A stretch of DNA of 64,000 bases from Prosopocoilus inquinatus (lineage: Eukaryota > Arthropoda > Insecta > Coleoptera > Lucanidae), in NCBI GenBank assembly GCA_036172665.1, contig CM069876.1:558001-622000 (forward strand), written 5' to 3'. The notes below the pieces were generated by a model, which saw nothing but the letters and a program-made list of their open reading frames with translations, was not told the DNA's origin and did not search any database. The translations under genes and the position numbers were made by a program. Positions 40,401 through 44,839 of this stretch are shown here, piece after piece. Position 1 is the stretch's first letter. The number at the start of each line of letters is the position of its first letter.

Positions 40401-43400
40401 CGGATGTCTTTTGCGTAGAAAAATTGGGAAAAATCTCAGTAAATCCTGAGCTTAAATGGAATTCAAATTTACAAGCGCGATCGCAATAGGAGGGAAAGAC
40501 GTTCAGTTAATCGGGCAGATAAGAAACGCATCGCTTTTGAATTTTGATTGTAACTCGAGAACGCGTTCGTCGATTGTTTTTCGGTAAAAAGCGTTGGAAA
40601 GCTGAGAAAAAGCTCTGTAAATCCCACGCTTAAATTGAATTCTAAAATTACAAGCGCGATCGCGAGGGGAGGGAGAGACGTTCAGTTAATCGAGCAAATA
40701 AAAAACGCGTCGCTTTTGAATTTTGATTGTAACTCAAGAACGCGTTCGTCGATTGTTTTATGATAAAAGGCGTTGGAAAGCGGAGGAAAAGTTCTACAAA
40801 TCCCCCACTTAAATTTAATTTATAAATTACAAGCGCGATCGCGAGGGGAGGGAGAGACGTTCAGTTAATCGAGCAAATAAAAAACGCGTCGTTTTTGAAT
40901 TTTGATTGTAACTCGAGAACGCGTTCGTCGATTGTTTTATGGTAAAAGGCGTTGGAAAGCGGAGGAAAAGCTCTACAAATCCCCCGCTTTAAATTTAATT
41001 CAAAAATTACAAGCGCGATCGCGAGGGGAGGGAGAGACGTTCAGTTAATCGAGCAAATAAAAAACGCGTTGCTTTTGAATTTTGATTGTAACTCGAGAAC
41101 GCGTTCGTCGATTGTTTTTCGGTAAAAAGCGTTGGAAAGCTGAGAAAAAGCTCTGTAAATCCTACGCTTAAATTGAATTCTAAAATTACAAGCGCGATCG
41201 CGAGGGGAGGGAGAGACGTTCAGTTAATCGAGCAAATAAAAAACGCGTCGCTTTTGAATTTTGATTGTAACTCAAGAACGCGTTCGTCGATTGTTTTATG
41301 GTAAAAGGCGTTGGAAAGCGGAGGAAATGCTCTATAAATCCCCCGCTTAAATTTAATTTATAAATTACAAGCGCGATCGCGAGGGGAGGGAGAGACGTTC
41401 AGTTAATCGAGCAAATAAAAAACGCGTCGCTTTTGAATTTTGATTGTAACTCAAGAACGCGTTCGTCGATTGTTTTATGATAAAAGGCGTTGGAAAGCGG
41501 AGGAAAAGCTCTACAAATCCCCCACTTAAATTTAATTTATAAATTACAAGCGCGATCGCGAGGGGAGGGAGAGACGTTCAGTTAATCGAGCAAATAAAAA
41601 ACGCGTCGTTTTTGAATTTTGATTGTAACTCGAGAACGCGTTCGTCGATTGTTTTATGGTAAAAGGCGTTGGAAAGCGGAGGAAAAGCTCTACAAATCCC
41701 CCGCTTTAAATTTAATTCAAAAATTGCAAGCGCGATCGCGAGGGGAGGGAGAGACGTTCAGTTAATCGAGCAAATAAAAAACGCGTCGCTTTTGAATTTT
41801 GATTGTAACTCGAGAACGCGTTCGTCGATTGTTTTTCGGTAAAAAGCGTTGGAAAGCTGAGAAAAAGCTCTGTAAATCCTACGCTTAAATTGAATTCTAA
41901 AATTACAAGCGCGATCGCGAGGGGAGGGAGAGACGTTCAGTTAATCGAGCAAATAAAAAACGCGTCGCTTTTGAATTTTGATTGTAACTCAAGAACGCGT
42001 TCGTCGATTGTTTTATGGTAAAAGGCGTTGGAAAGCGGAGGAAATGCTCTATAAATCCCCCGCTTAAATTTAATTTATAAATTACAAGCGCGATCGCGAG
42101 GGGAGGGAGAGACGTTCAGTTAATCGAGCAAATAAAAAACGCGTCGTTTTTGAATTTTGATTGTAACTCGAGAACGCATTCGTCGATTGTTTTTCGGTAA
42201 AAGGCGTTGGGAAGCTGAGAAAAAGCTCTGTAAATCCCATGCTTAAATTGAATTCAAAAATTACAAGCGCGATCGCGAGGGGAGGGAGAGACGTTCAGTT
42301 AATCGAGCAAATAAAAAACACGTCGCTTTTGAATTTTGATTGTAACTCAAGAACGCGTTCGTCGATTGTTTTATGGTAAAAGGCGTTGGAAAGCGGAGGA
42401 AAAGCTCTATAAATCCCCCGCTTAAATTTAATTTATAAATTACAAGCGCGATCGCGAGGGGAGGGAGAGACGTTCAGTTAATCGGGCAAATAAGAAACGC
42501 ATCGCTTTTGAATTTTGATTGTAACTCAAGAACGCGTTCGTCGATTGTTTTTCGGTAAAAGGCGTTGGAAAGCTGAGAAGTTTCTCTGTAAATCCCACGC
42601 TTAAAATGAATTCAAAAATTACAAGTGCGATCGCAATATGAAGGAGACCCGTCCAGTTAATCGGGCAAATAAGAAACGCGTCGCTTTTGAATTTTTATTG
42701 TAACTCAAAAACACGTTCGTCTATCTTTTTCTGGTAAAAAACTTTGGAAGGTTGAGCAAAATCTCAGTAAATCCCGCGCTTAAATTTAGTTCAAAAATTA
42801 CAAGCCCCGAAAAACAAATTTATTTGGAAAATGCACCCACTTTCCTTTGTGCAGTTGTTGCCTACCCGTAGTAAATCATCACGAGCAGCCACTGTATAGC
42901 ACTATAGGAAAGCCTACCGACATTGGCTGTCGATCGTTGGCCCAATCTGAAACAGAAGTGCCAAATCTGACTATTAGCCAAGTCATATGCTTTACAAGGC
43001 CGAACCACAAGCCACCAATAAATGCTATTAGGGCTCTTCCTTAATCACGATTTGTCCCCTAAAACTTTAGTTTGCGTATGCTTGATGCATAAATAGCTAT
43101 GTGAAAGCAAAGCACAATAGTTACAAGTCACCATATCACTGTAGTGATGAGAAAAATTTGATGATCGGATTACTGAGAAGAGCGCGGATTATGACTCACT
43201 GCATTCTCTAATCCATTTAATGAAAATTCAGATAAAAGTATGTTGGTAGCAATAACGTACCGCACAGAAAACAAATTGTAGTAAAAATAGAGACAGACAT
43301 AAATTGTAGGAAATATTCGTGCAATTGTAGAAAATATCCCTACAATTATCAGGAAAGACACTATTTTTATAGAAAAAATTTGTGCAAATCGTTTTTGATT

Positions 43401-44744
43401 GCAGTGAGAACCTCGAGCAGCCTCTGGACAGCTGTTTCAGCCCTGCTTGGGGCTTCTTCAGCAGAGACGTAGCTCGACATTCCCACTGCAGACCAAAAAC
43501 GACTTGCCCAATTTATTCGCAATTGCGATGTAAGAATGATGAACAGATAAAATAGCGACATCTTACTATCGCTTTTTGACCTGACATTGCAGTAGGATAG
43601 ACAAATCCCGCTTCAATTTGTCTATCCTATTGCAATGTCAGGTCAAAAAGCGATAGTAAGATGTCGCTATTTTATCTGTTCACTATTTTTATAGTAAGAT
43701 TTACCACAATTATGGGAATATTTGCTGCAATTTGTTTATGTGTCCATTTTTGTTACAATTGTGTTACTTTTGCTACTCATTTTTTTTTCTGTGCATGTTT
43801 GTAATCCACTTAGACATTTATTGTTTCAGATAAAAGGAAAAGTTATTTTTTGATTTAAATTGGGGCTATATCACTAATAAAACAGAGAAAAACTATACGG
43901 AGTGTTTCACCAGTAAACTGCCACACTCCATTAGATGATTTCAGAAGTATTGGAGAGTACATATATCCGGTGAATAAGTGGTTAAGTCAGATTTCACTCT
44001 TTTCAATGCACGATTTTTAGACTCTGAAAAGTTGTTTAAAATAGAGTATTTGTAATGAATAAATTAACACTCATAATAATTAACTCCCTTTCAAGCGCAA
44101 TTACTTTTTTTAAAACCGTTATACTTGTGACTCGGACAACGACGCAAACATCATTTTTTACAAAAAAATTAAACAGATAAAATAGCGACATCTTACTATC
44201 GCTTTTTGACCAGACATGGCAATCAAAAACGATTTGCACAAAAATTTTTCAAAAAAAAAATTAAACTATTTTTTAAATAATTAAATATTTATAATGCTTG
44301 CAGAAATAATATTTTCGAATTAGGTATATTAATTTTCTAAATTATGAACAACAATAATAATCGATTTTGAATTATCATGGATAAATTTTTAATTTGTTTT
44401 CAATTTTAAACGAAAATGTATTTAGTTTTTAGTAAAACAAACTTTTATTCTTTTGGTTTTCCCTTTTTGTTGTTTATTTTCCGCATATTTTACTCGTAAC
44501 TGGAAAATATTTAATTAATTCGGAAACAAAATTCGTAGGAGACAACCAAAAAGAAAAAAATATTGTAAAATGAATCGATTAGGAATTTAAGTTGTCTTAC
44601 CTGTAAATAAGACCACCTCCACAATTTCTCTTCAAAACCGTCATCTTCTTCACTATTTCTTCGCCTGAAGACGCTATCTCTGCCCACTATCGACGATGCC
44701 AGTGACGCTCGTTGTTCTGCGTTACTTCTTCTGGTAACAGCCAT
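1317..44744 (-). CDS. membrane adenylyl cyclase, N-terminal half (8 exons, 524 codons, continues left)
   Basis: Class III adenylyl cyclase makes cAMP from ATP at the plasma membrane. Eight exons joined at GT-AG sites keep one frame. Residues 1-48 form a polar N-terminus. Hydrophobic segments lie at about 71-94, 105-125, 157-179, 199-216, 217-238 and 251-271, giving the usual six-helix first bundle. C1a spans about 348-523: metal-binding Asp356 in YADI and Asp400 in FLGDCYY, then [19 protein letters not shown] and TGVPGKVHIT. The helical [11 protein letters not shown] stretch (about 302-312) precedes C1a, as in the family. Both metal Asp residues are present, so C1 can be functional. The second bundle and C2 are absent from the window. 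The WSYL start and the IWSKD/TGVPG wording resemble insect ACX or Ac76E-type cyclases more than the vertebrate AGGVPG form; the subtype is inference. Confidence 0.93.
1582..1690. repeat. hairpin-ended repeat, copy 1
   Basis: It ends in an inverted repeat GCACTCAACGTT...AACGTTGAGTGC (1639-1690). The preceding bases (CTGTAAGTTTTTAATC, then CAGACAGAATA) match the longer palindrome at 45098-45270, so both belong to one small repeat family. Confidence 0.5.
2730..3036. mobile_element. TIR element (MITE), about 307 bp
   Basis: Terminal inverted repeats of about 33 bp: CCCAAAGTTAGTATGTGGGG at the left, and the complement of CCCAAAGTTAATATATGAG at the right, both followed by GTTATCTCAT. It lies in the cyclase intron between exons 8 and 7. 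The interior is G+C-richer and has no open frame. Confidence 0.65.
3248..3397 (-). CDS. adenylyl cyclase exon 7 (C1a)
   Basis: 150 bases. It encodes [18 protein letters not shown], then [24 protein letters not shown] and GG of a Gly codon. The acceptor is tgttttcag and the donor gtaaaaa. The HTG, KWQ and DIWS blocks are family hallmarks. Confidence 0.95.
3457..3741 (-). CDS. adenylyl cyclase exon 6 (C1a core with both metal Asp)
   Basis: 285 bases. It encodes [15 protein letters not shown], then ELFSRFDD and [17 protein letters not shown], up to MIKIIRNI. Asp of ADI and Asp of GDC are the two metal ligands of the class III fold. The donor is gtacaa after CG; the Arg codon is completed by T of the next exon, giving the expected IRNIREKF. 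Confidence 0.95.
3794..3912 (-). CDS. adenylyl cyclase exon 5 (pre-C1a helix)
   Basis: 119 bases, starting in phase 0 and ending after GA of a Glu codon. It encodes [16 protein letters not shown] and a charged Gln/Asn-rich stretch ending NKNPF. The donor is gtaagt. The acceptor is aag rather than cag. Confidence 0.88.
3965..4114 (-). CDS. adenylyl cyclase exon 4 (helix 6 and linker)
   Basis: 150 bases, phase 0. It encodes helix 6 ([18 protein letters not shown]) and the basic, charged linker ending [10 protein letters not shown], which continues as EQLMSS in the next exon. This matches the conserved AQEE(Q)L transition found before C1a in the family. The acceptor is ttccag and the donor gtaagtta. 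Confidence 0.9.
4115..5870. other. cyclase intron 3; no gene seen
   Basis: Intron between exons 4 and 3. It holds a hairpin at 5284-5347 with arms around TGTCAACGGCGCT. The ATACAGGGTGTTC end at about 4415 is loosely mirrored by ATACAGGGTATCC on the minus strand near 5630, perhaps an eroded transposon. No other coding sequence was recognised. Confidence 0.45.
5871..6329 (-). CDS. adenylyl cyclase exon 3 (membrane helices 2-5)
   Basis: 459 bases, 153 codons, phase 0. It holds four hydrophobic segments with a loop between helices 2 and 3 and an acidic DDENTETR loop before helix 4. The donor after DLAYR is gtgagt; the acceptor is cttttcag. This is the largest exon seen and carries most of the first membrane bundle. 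Confidence 0.92.
6573..6719 (-). CDS. adenylyl cyclase exon 2 (first membrane helix)
   Basis: 147 bases, 49 codons, phase 0 at both ends, between a ttttcag-like acceptor and a gtaagtta donor. It encodes [19 protein letters not shown] and then a hydrophobic helix (about residues 71-94). It joins without a frame break to DGNGMNAV of the next exon. Confidence 0.88.
6720..7758. other. intron sequence, no gene seen
   Basis: A+T-rich sequence upstream of the Penelope mini-insertion. Short open frames here have no motif. Confidence 0.4.
7759..7900 (-). mobile_element. Penelope-like mini-insertion with 12-bp target duplication
   Basis: The 142-bp insert is flanked by the direct repeat ATAAGTGTAAAA (7747-7758 and 7901-7912). 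It consists of two inverted copies of the terminal segment of the Penelope-like element at 53391-55880: perfect arms of about 43 bp around a short spacer (7849-7858). The minus-strand arm carries a further 50-base tail (TTTCACCAAGAGCCCACTGC and on to AAAGATAT), and the other arm stops at CTACAATTT. The large insertion shows the same asymmetry. No coding part remains. Confidence 0.85.
7913..9043. other. intron sequence, no gene seen
   Basis: A+T-rich. An open frame at 8092-8334 (plus) has no recognisable motif and A+T-driven composition, so it is not called. Confidence 0.4.
9253..9509. repeat. foldback element with CAG/CAA-repeat loop
   Basis: Arms of about 70 bp start GGTTGAATTCCTGGCTTCCG and include TTCTTCTACTGCCGAC. 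The loop (about 9358-9415) is a run of CAG/CAA/CAC triplets that reads as a Gln/His-rich stretch of about 18 codons ending in TAG on the plus strand. The loop could be a captured exon piece (opa repeat) or a simple repeat; no gene was identified. Confidence 0.6.
10404..10640 (-). repeat. palindromic-family repeat, copy A (with short open frame)
   Basis: On the minus strand it contains a 61-codon open frame (10589-10404) including [15 protein letters not shown] and [12 protein letters not shown]. The same peptide region is open in copies at 23724-23945 and 43367-43561. The plus-side flank (GACAAATTGAAGCC, then CTACATAATAAGTCAT, then CATGCAGGGCGG) is shared with 48885-48995 and the palindrome at 23341. 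No protein family was recognised. Confidence 0.6.
10779..10949. repeat. foldback element, about 170 bp
   Basis: Inverted arms share CGATCACGAGCATGCG and GAGAAACCGT/GAAAAACCGT, with a spacer around 10850-10880. No coding content. Confidence 0.6.
11492..13074. other. intron sequence, no gene seen
   Basis: It holds a small inverted repeat at about 11720-11810 (CGGACCGATACAG) and an imperfect hairpin at about 12690-12845, whose arms carry TACGTATTTCGGC on one side and GGCGTGAACGCCAAAATA on the other. The latter resembles the terminal hairpins of Penelope-like elements, but this is inference. Open frames at 12086-12449 have no motif. Confidence 0.4.
13456..14196 (+). CDS. LINE ORF1 protein, PHD-like finger, 246 aa
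   Basis: The start chosen is the ATG at 13456, directly before the zinc-finger cysteines; the frame is open further upstream, but that part reads as a hydrophobic leader. Residues 3-6 are CSCC, followed by CSIC, YCVGLS and WTCKNC, a PHD-like spacing in which the usual histidine is not evident. A Leu/Lys-rich, probably coiled-coil segment follows ([12 protein letters not shown]), then [15 protein letters not shown], the start of the RNA-binding ORF1 domain of CR1-like elements, ending PHVVSLN. The ORF is intact. ORF2 starts 17 bases after its stop. Its likely role is RNA binding and chaperoning in the retrotransposition particle. Confidence 0.8.
   Translation: MDKCSCCNQLAELHKIVKCSICNKSFKIYCVGLSTGEARKIHSKSGLTWTCKNCELIGNDFNALKAAIIVLQDEIKLLKANVNLPVVPPSKTLLDTEKIIQEITDRESRKCNIIIFGCKELNCNSNKEQVDLDIPVVRDLLEIVQVDIPDLKPIRLGKFDSSNKNRCRPIRVNFGSNVSVDSALRNSKRLKASPNFKNIFISSDKTPMQLELYKNAKTELMERLNNGESNLKLKYINSIPHVVSLN
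14214..16966 (+). pseudogene. LINE ORF2: AP endonuclease plus reverse transcriptase, three frameshifts
   Basis: The N-terminal endonuclease shows [15 protein letters not shown] and VGDFNLP. The frame then breaks near 14680 (the next frame continues [12 protein letters not shown]...LLDLVLASS), again near 15340 (continuing [17 protein letters not shown]) and near 15735 (continuing [11 protein letters not shown]). The reverse transcriptase shows [47 protein letters not shown] and the catalytic [10 protein letters not shown]. The last frame runs to the stop at 16966 and contains [12 protein letters not shown]. All family blocks are present, so the damage is a few small indels in an otherwise complete copy. 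Confidence 0.85.
17525..17655. repeat. foldback MITE
   Basis: Arms of about 50 bp read AGCGTTTTCCGCTGGCTGCAC from the left and AGCGTTTTCAACTGACTGCAC from the right on the other strand. A short loop is near 17590. No coding content. Confidence 0.65.
17657..17921. repeat. inverted plus direct repeat cluster
   Basis: TTTATCCTGCACTTGTACAC (17660s) is inverted against GTGTACACTAGCGCAGGATAA (about 17736-17756). A 48-base unit starting GTTAGAACAAGACGCAAATA at 17711 recurs directly at about 17874 with a few changes. Probably a duplicated foldback end. Confidence 0.5.
18338..19600 (-). pseudogene. Ty3/gypsy-type pol relic: RNase H and integrase
   Basis: Read on the minus strand, 19541-19197 encodes the RNase H region ([44 protein letters not shown]). 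An H2C2 zinc-binding region follows ([20 protein letters not shown], then CVGC). The integrase core follows ([21 protein letters not shown]) and its C-terminal part ([20 protein letters not shown]). The order matches Ty3/gypsy pol. Several stops and shifts interrupt 18541-19196. No reverse transcriptase, protease or LTR was found next to it; a mariner adjoins its upstream side. Confidence 0.85.
19629..20849 (-). mobile_element. mariner-family DNA transposon, about 1.2 kb
   Basis: The ends share an inverted repeat, TTCAAGTGAGGTGTTTTGTT at the left and TTCAAGTGAACTAGTTTTGT on the minus strand at the right. The size is normal for mariner. The exact outer bases and TA duplication are not certain. 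It lies immediately upstream of the gypsy RNase H relic. Confidence 0.85.
19722..20789 (-). pseudogene. mariner transposase, D34D, one in-frame stop
   Basis: 355 codons in one frame from the ATG at 20789; the only defect is a TAG at codon 132 (20394-20396). The N-terminal helix-turn-helix region reads [20 protein letters not shown], then [20 protein letters not shown]. The catalytic block has [16 protein letters not shown] and [13 protein letters not shown]. Exactly 34 residues separate the second Asp (HDN) from the third (KDL), the mariner D34D signature. All three Asp are kept, so the element died recently or is nearly intact. Confidence 0.93.
20850..21152. other. no gene seen
   Basis: About 300 bases of intron sequence between the mariner and the next TIR element; nothing recognised. 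Confidence 0.4.
21153..22079. mobile_element. TIR element, about 0.93 kb, no transposase
   Basis: The left end has GGATGGAAAGTTTCAAACCC; the right end on the minus strand has GGGTGGAAAGTTTCAAACTT, an inverted repeat of about 28 bp. The interior is A+T-rich. An open frame at 21611-21874 has no motif. Probably a non-autonomous DNA transposon. Confidence 0.6.
22080..23340. other. G+C-richer intron island, function unknown
   Basis: 22600-22870 is clearly richer in G+C and CpG than its surroundings and carries an 89-codon open frame (22597-22866, plus) with no recognisable family. On the minus strand 22560-22373 has CTATAAATA, an open stretch and a consensus CAG/gtaagt donor, but its phase does not fit cyclase exon 2. 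An untranslated alternative first exon is possible; nothing is called. Confidence 0.3.
23341..23563. repeat. near-perfect 223-bp palindrome
   Basis: Both arms begin GTGATGAACAGATAAAATAG and run to a centre near 23451 (CCCCCATGCACGGCCGCCTT region). Only a few mismatches are seen. Each arm contains GCGACATCTTACTATCGC and GACAAATTGAAGC. It belongs to the same family as 10404, 36185, 43367-43681, 44172 and 48885. Confidence 0.85.
23660..23945 (+). repeat. palindromic-family repeat, copy B, with 73-codon open frame
   Basis: The order is CTTCAATTTGTCAATCCTAT, a CAATGTTAGGTTAAA stretch, GGATGTCGCTG, then an open frame (23724-23945) starting [10 protein letters not shown] and containing [20 protein letters not shown] and [15 protein letters not shown]. 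Differences from copy C are mostly amino-acid changing, so the shared frame may only reflect shared ancestry rather than selection. Confidence 0.6.
23946..25189. other. no gene seen
   Basis: A+T-rich intron sequence between a repeat and the second LINE. No motif-bearing frame was found. Confidence 0.4.
25190..27256 (+). mobile_element. 5'-truncated non-LTR retrotransposon with (TTA)n tail
   Basis: It contains an intact reverse-transcriptase frame (25206-26864), then a pyrimidine-rich 3' UTR (about 26885-27110) and a tail AATAAACTCTATTATTATTA to about 27256. The endonuclease and ORF1 are missing, as in incomplete reverse transcription. It differs from the 13-17 kb element in sequence, so it is another family of the same broad group. 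It is antisense to the cyclase. Confidence 0.85.
25206..26864 (+). pseudogene. LINE reverse transcriptase, 552 codons open, N-terminus missing
   Basis: A single open frame from an internal Met, with no stop or shift. It shows [55 protein letters not shown] and the catalytic [11 protein letters not shown]. The thumb follows, then a C-terminal region with [18 protein letters not shown]. Lack of the N-terminal AP endonuclease shows truncation. The intact 552-codon frame points to a recent insertion. It has no known promoter here and is not expected to be functional. Confidence 0.85.
27256..27480. repeat. run of small perfect hairpins
   Basis: In succession: ATATCAATTGATAT (about 27254-27267), CTTCAATAATTGAAG (27271-27285), AGACCATATCAATGGTCT (27351-27368), a stem GAGCCGAATCC/GGAATCCGGCTC (about 27384-27416) and CGCGGGTCGATC...GATTGACCCGCG (about 27441-27468). 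They lie between the LINE tail and a putative LTR. Confidence 0.6.
27512..27904 (-). mobile_element. putative LTR with primer-binding-like site
   Basis: On the minus strand it begins TGTAAAGTTAACG, contains a TATA box (GACTATAAAAAGCTGCC) and ends CAACGTGTAACA. Directly after it is TTTTTGGCACCCAACGTAAC, which looks like an LTR-retrotransposon primer-binding site. No pol was found nearby. The assignment is tentative; the borders rest only on TG...CA. Confidence 0.35.
27905..28325. other. no gene seen
   Basis: Intron sequence without recognisable feature. Confidence 0.4.
28326..28598 (+). repeat. dispersed repeat, copy 1
   Basis: It begins ACTGGGTGATTCAAAATAAG and shares about 270 bases, in the same order and orientation, with 49707-49974 (for example AAAATGCATTGAAGATTCAG, GTATTGCGTCACAAGAGCA). 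It looks like a transposon end; no coding frame. Confidence 0.65.
28676..29429. mobile_element. foldback element with TIRs of about 255 bp
   Basis: The outer ends read ATACCGTGTGTCCATTTTGA from the left and ATACCATGTGTTCACTTTGA from the right on the other strand, followed by TTACGCACCATAGGAATTTC on both. Matching continues inward past AGCAGGCAAAC on each side. The central spacer is about 230 bp. No transposase. Confidence 0.75.
29430..30565. other. no gene seen
   Basis: A+T-rich intron sequence; only short frames without motif. Confidence 0.4.
30566..32285. mobile_element. long foldback element, arms about 700 bp
   Basis: The termini read ACAATACAGGGAGATTCAGG from both sides. Matching arms run from about 30566 to 31260 and from about 31600 to 32285, including GAAAAGTAACTTCTATTCGA on the left and its counterpart on the right, leaving a spacer of about 340 bp. 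No transposase frame was found. The arms have diverged by substitutions and small indels. Confidence 0.8.
32420..32689 (+). pseudogene. hAT transposase C-terminal fragment
   Basis: A frame containing [20 protein letters not shown] and [11 protein letters not shown] matches the C-terminal dimerisation region of hAT transposases (pattern VERSFS..K..L...R...EN). The upstream part of the frame is only weakly similar, and no DDE catalytic part is visible. It lies between a foldback element and a hAT-like repeat, so it may be a remnant of the autonomous partner. The call rests on one motif block. Confidence 0.6.
32919..33928. mobile_element. hAT-like non-autonomous element with TATCTAGATAC arrays
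   Basis: The right end, read on the minus strand, is CAGTGTTGTTAAAGATACAT, a hAT-type terminus. Both subterminal zones (about 32965-33110 and 33760-33905) are filled with TATCTAGATAC, TATCTGTATC and TATCTGCATC words, suggesting transposase-binding repeats. The left terminus is degenerate (near 32919). The open frame across 33633-33953 on the minus strand is a product of these repeats. Confidence 0.55.
33937..34316. repeat. 12-bp minisatellite, about 30 units
   Basis: A degenerate tandem array of GATGAACTCATC, GGTGAGCTAATC and similar 12-mers, about 380 bases. On the plus strand one frame reads as LIDE/LIGE tetrapeptides, but stops and shifts break it, so it is not coding. It starts a few bases past the end of the hAT-like element. 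Confidence 0.85.
34317..36184. other. no gene seen
   Basis: 34440-34620 is G+C-richer and shares GACTCGTCTGAAA-type words with 37190-37460 (opposite strand), perhaps one diverged repeat family. The remainder (34800-36180) is very A+T-rich and shows nothing recognisable. Confidence 0.4.
36185..36290 (+). repeat. palindromic-family repeat, deleted copy
   Basis: AAATAGCGACATCCTGCGATCGC is fused directly to CTTCTGCTGACGAAGTCCCA and then GAAACAGCTGTACAGAGG. It keeps the tip and part of the open-frame region of copies B and C with the middle deleted. Confidence 0.6.
36291..38499. other. no gene seen; G+C island and hairpin
   Basis: 36740-37480 is richer in G+C than its surroundings. It contains a hairpin at 37354-37433 with perfect arms around TGGCTAATTGTCTCGCCAT, and words shared with 34440-34620. 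No open frame with a known motif. Confidence 0.4.
38500..39740. repeat. T-rich degenerate tandem repeat, period about 346 bp
   Basis: Strongly T-rich plus strand. A block starting CAGGGTTAGG near 39053 recurs as CAGGATTAGA near 39400, followed in both by TTTAAG, CTTTTGTTTCTGAA and CGAA.GAGAATCC. A less clear third unit lies near 38700-39050. Short open frames here are by-products of low complexity. Confidence 0.5.
39741..40279. other. no gene seen
   Basis: A+T-rich spacer between the T-rich repeat and the satellite-bearing element. Confidence 0.4.
40280..42894. mobile_element. TIR element carrying an internal satellite array
   Basis: The left end is CAGTGGTGGTTCGTCGAGG; the right end on the minus strand is CAGTGGCTGCTCGTGATGAT. 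The 156-bp element at 53055-53210 has the same ends (CAGTGGCGGCTCGTC) and the same interior words CCCCGAAAAACAAATTT and CAGTTGTTGCCTACCCG. Here, copies of the CCCCGAAAAACAAATTT...GCAGTTGTTG segment flank both sides of the tandem array (about 40345-40400 and 42803-42860), so the array sits inside the element between duplicated element sequence. The superfamily is not assigned and no clear target duplication is seen. Confidence 0.75.
40402..42802. repeat. 179-bp satellite, about 13-14 monomers, 717-bp higher-order unit
   Basis: The landmark ACAAGCGCGATCGC occurs at 40471, 40650, 40829, 41009, 41188, 41367, 41546, 41726, 41905, 42084, 42263, 42442 and 42621, spaced 179 or 180 bases. Monomers fall into types by the segment after GGCGTTGGAAAGC. 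Four types recur in fixed order. Diagnostic variants (CCCCCACTT, the 180-bp CCGCTTTAAA type, AATCCTACGC, GGAAATGCTCTATA) each repeat at exactly 717 bases. Outer monomers are more diverged than central ones. Confidence 0.95.
42895..43366. other. no gene seen
   Basis: Spacer between the satellite-bearing element and palindromic-family copy C; nothing recognised. Confidence 0.4.
43367..43540 (-). repeat. palindromic-family repeat, copy C, with 64-codon open frame
   Basis: The minus-strand frame begins inside the adjacent palindrome (ATG at 43561) as [10 protein letters not shown]. It continues with [33 protein letters not shown]. It aligns without a gap to copies A and B over about 45 codons. 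No family was recognised. Confidence 0.6.
43541..43681. repeat. 141-bp near-perfect palindrome
   Basis: The arms begin GAACAGATAAAATAGCGACA on both strands and meet around GACAAATCCCGCTTCAATTTGTC. It is a shorter version of the palindrome at 23341-23563, lacking the CCATGCA.GGCGGCC centre. Confidence 0.85.
44172..44250. repeat. palindromic-family repeat, deleted copy
   Basis: AACAGATAAAATAGCGACAT...GACATGGCAA is joined directly to ATCAAAAACGATTTGCACAA, the end of the open-frame region. This is an internal deletion derivative close to cyclase exon 1. Confidence 0.6.
44601..44744 (-). CDS. adenylyl cyclase coding exon 1 (codons 1-48)
   Basis: The exon starts at ATG (44744-44742); an in-frame TAG lies 30 bases upstream, which settles the start. 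It encodes [11 protein letters not shown] and, after an acidic patch, [11 protein letters not shown]. It ends with CAG followed by a consensus gtaagac donor, phase 0. The reading continues at a codon boundary into the EQFREN of exon 2, 37.9 kb away. The 5' UTR to the candidate initiator would be about 92 bases. The exon is weaker than the others because it has no catalytic motif; the phase match and the WSYL motif support it. Confidence 0.75.
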
Positions 44745-44833
44745 CGTTGCCAAATTACTTCCACATTTATTCTAAATAAATTTCCATTAAATGTGCGTGT
44801 GCATTTCTTCACTGCCAGTTCATTCTGAAAGGA

Positions 44834-44839
44834 ACTGAA
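44834..44839 (-). promoter_or_regulatory. candidate initiator (TCAGTT) of the cyclase gene
   Basis: The minus strand has GCATTCAGTTCC, matching the arthropod TCAGTY initiator, about 92 bases before the ATG. There is no TATA box at the expected distance. It is a short motif that can occur by chance. Confidence 0.25.

Larger units (their letters stand above)
6720..44600 (-). other. adenylyl cyclase intron 1, about 37.9 kb
   Basis: The interval runs from the donor after exon 1 to the acceptor before exon 2. Both flanking exons are phase 0 and join cleanly. Nearly all recognisable content is mobile DNA, described separately. The two LINE copies are on the plus strand, antisense to the gene; the gypsy relic and the mariner are on the sense strand. 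Confidence 0.7.

Noticed and set aside
40402..42802. CRISPR-like array
   Set aside because: The repeats are head-to-tail 179-bp monomers without unique spacers, in a eukaryotic context; it is a satellite.
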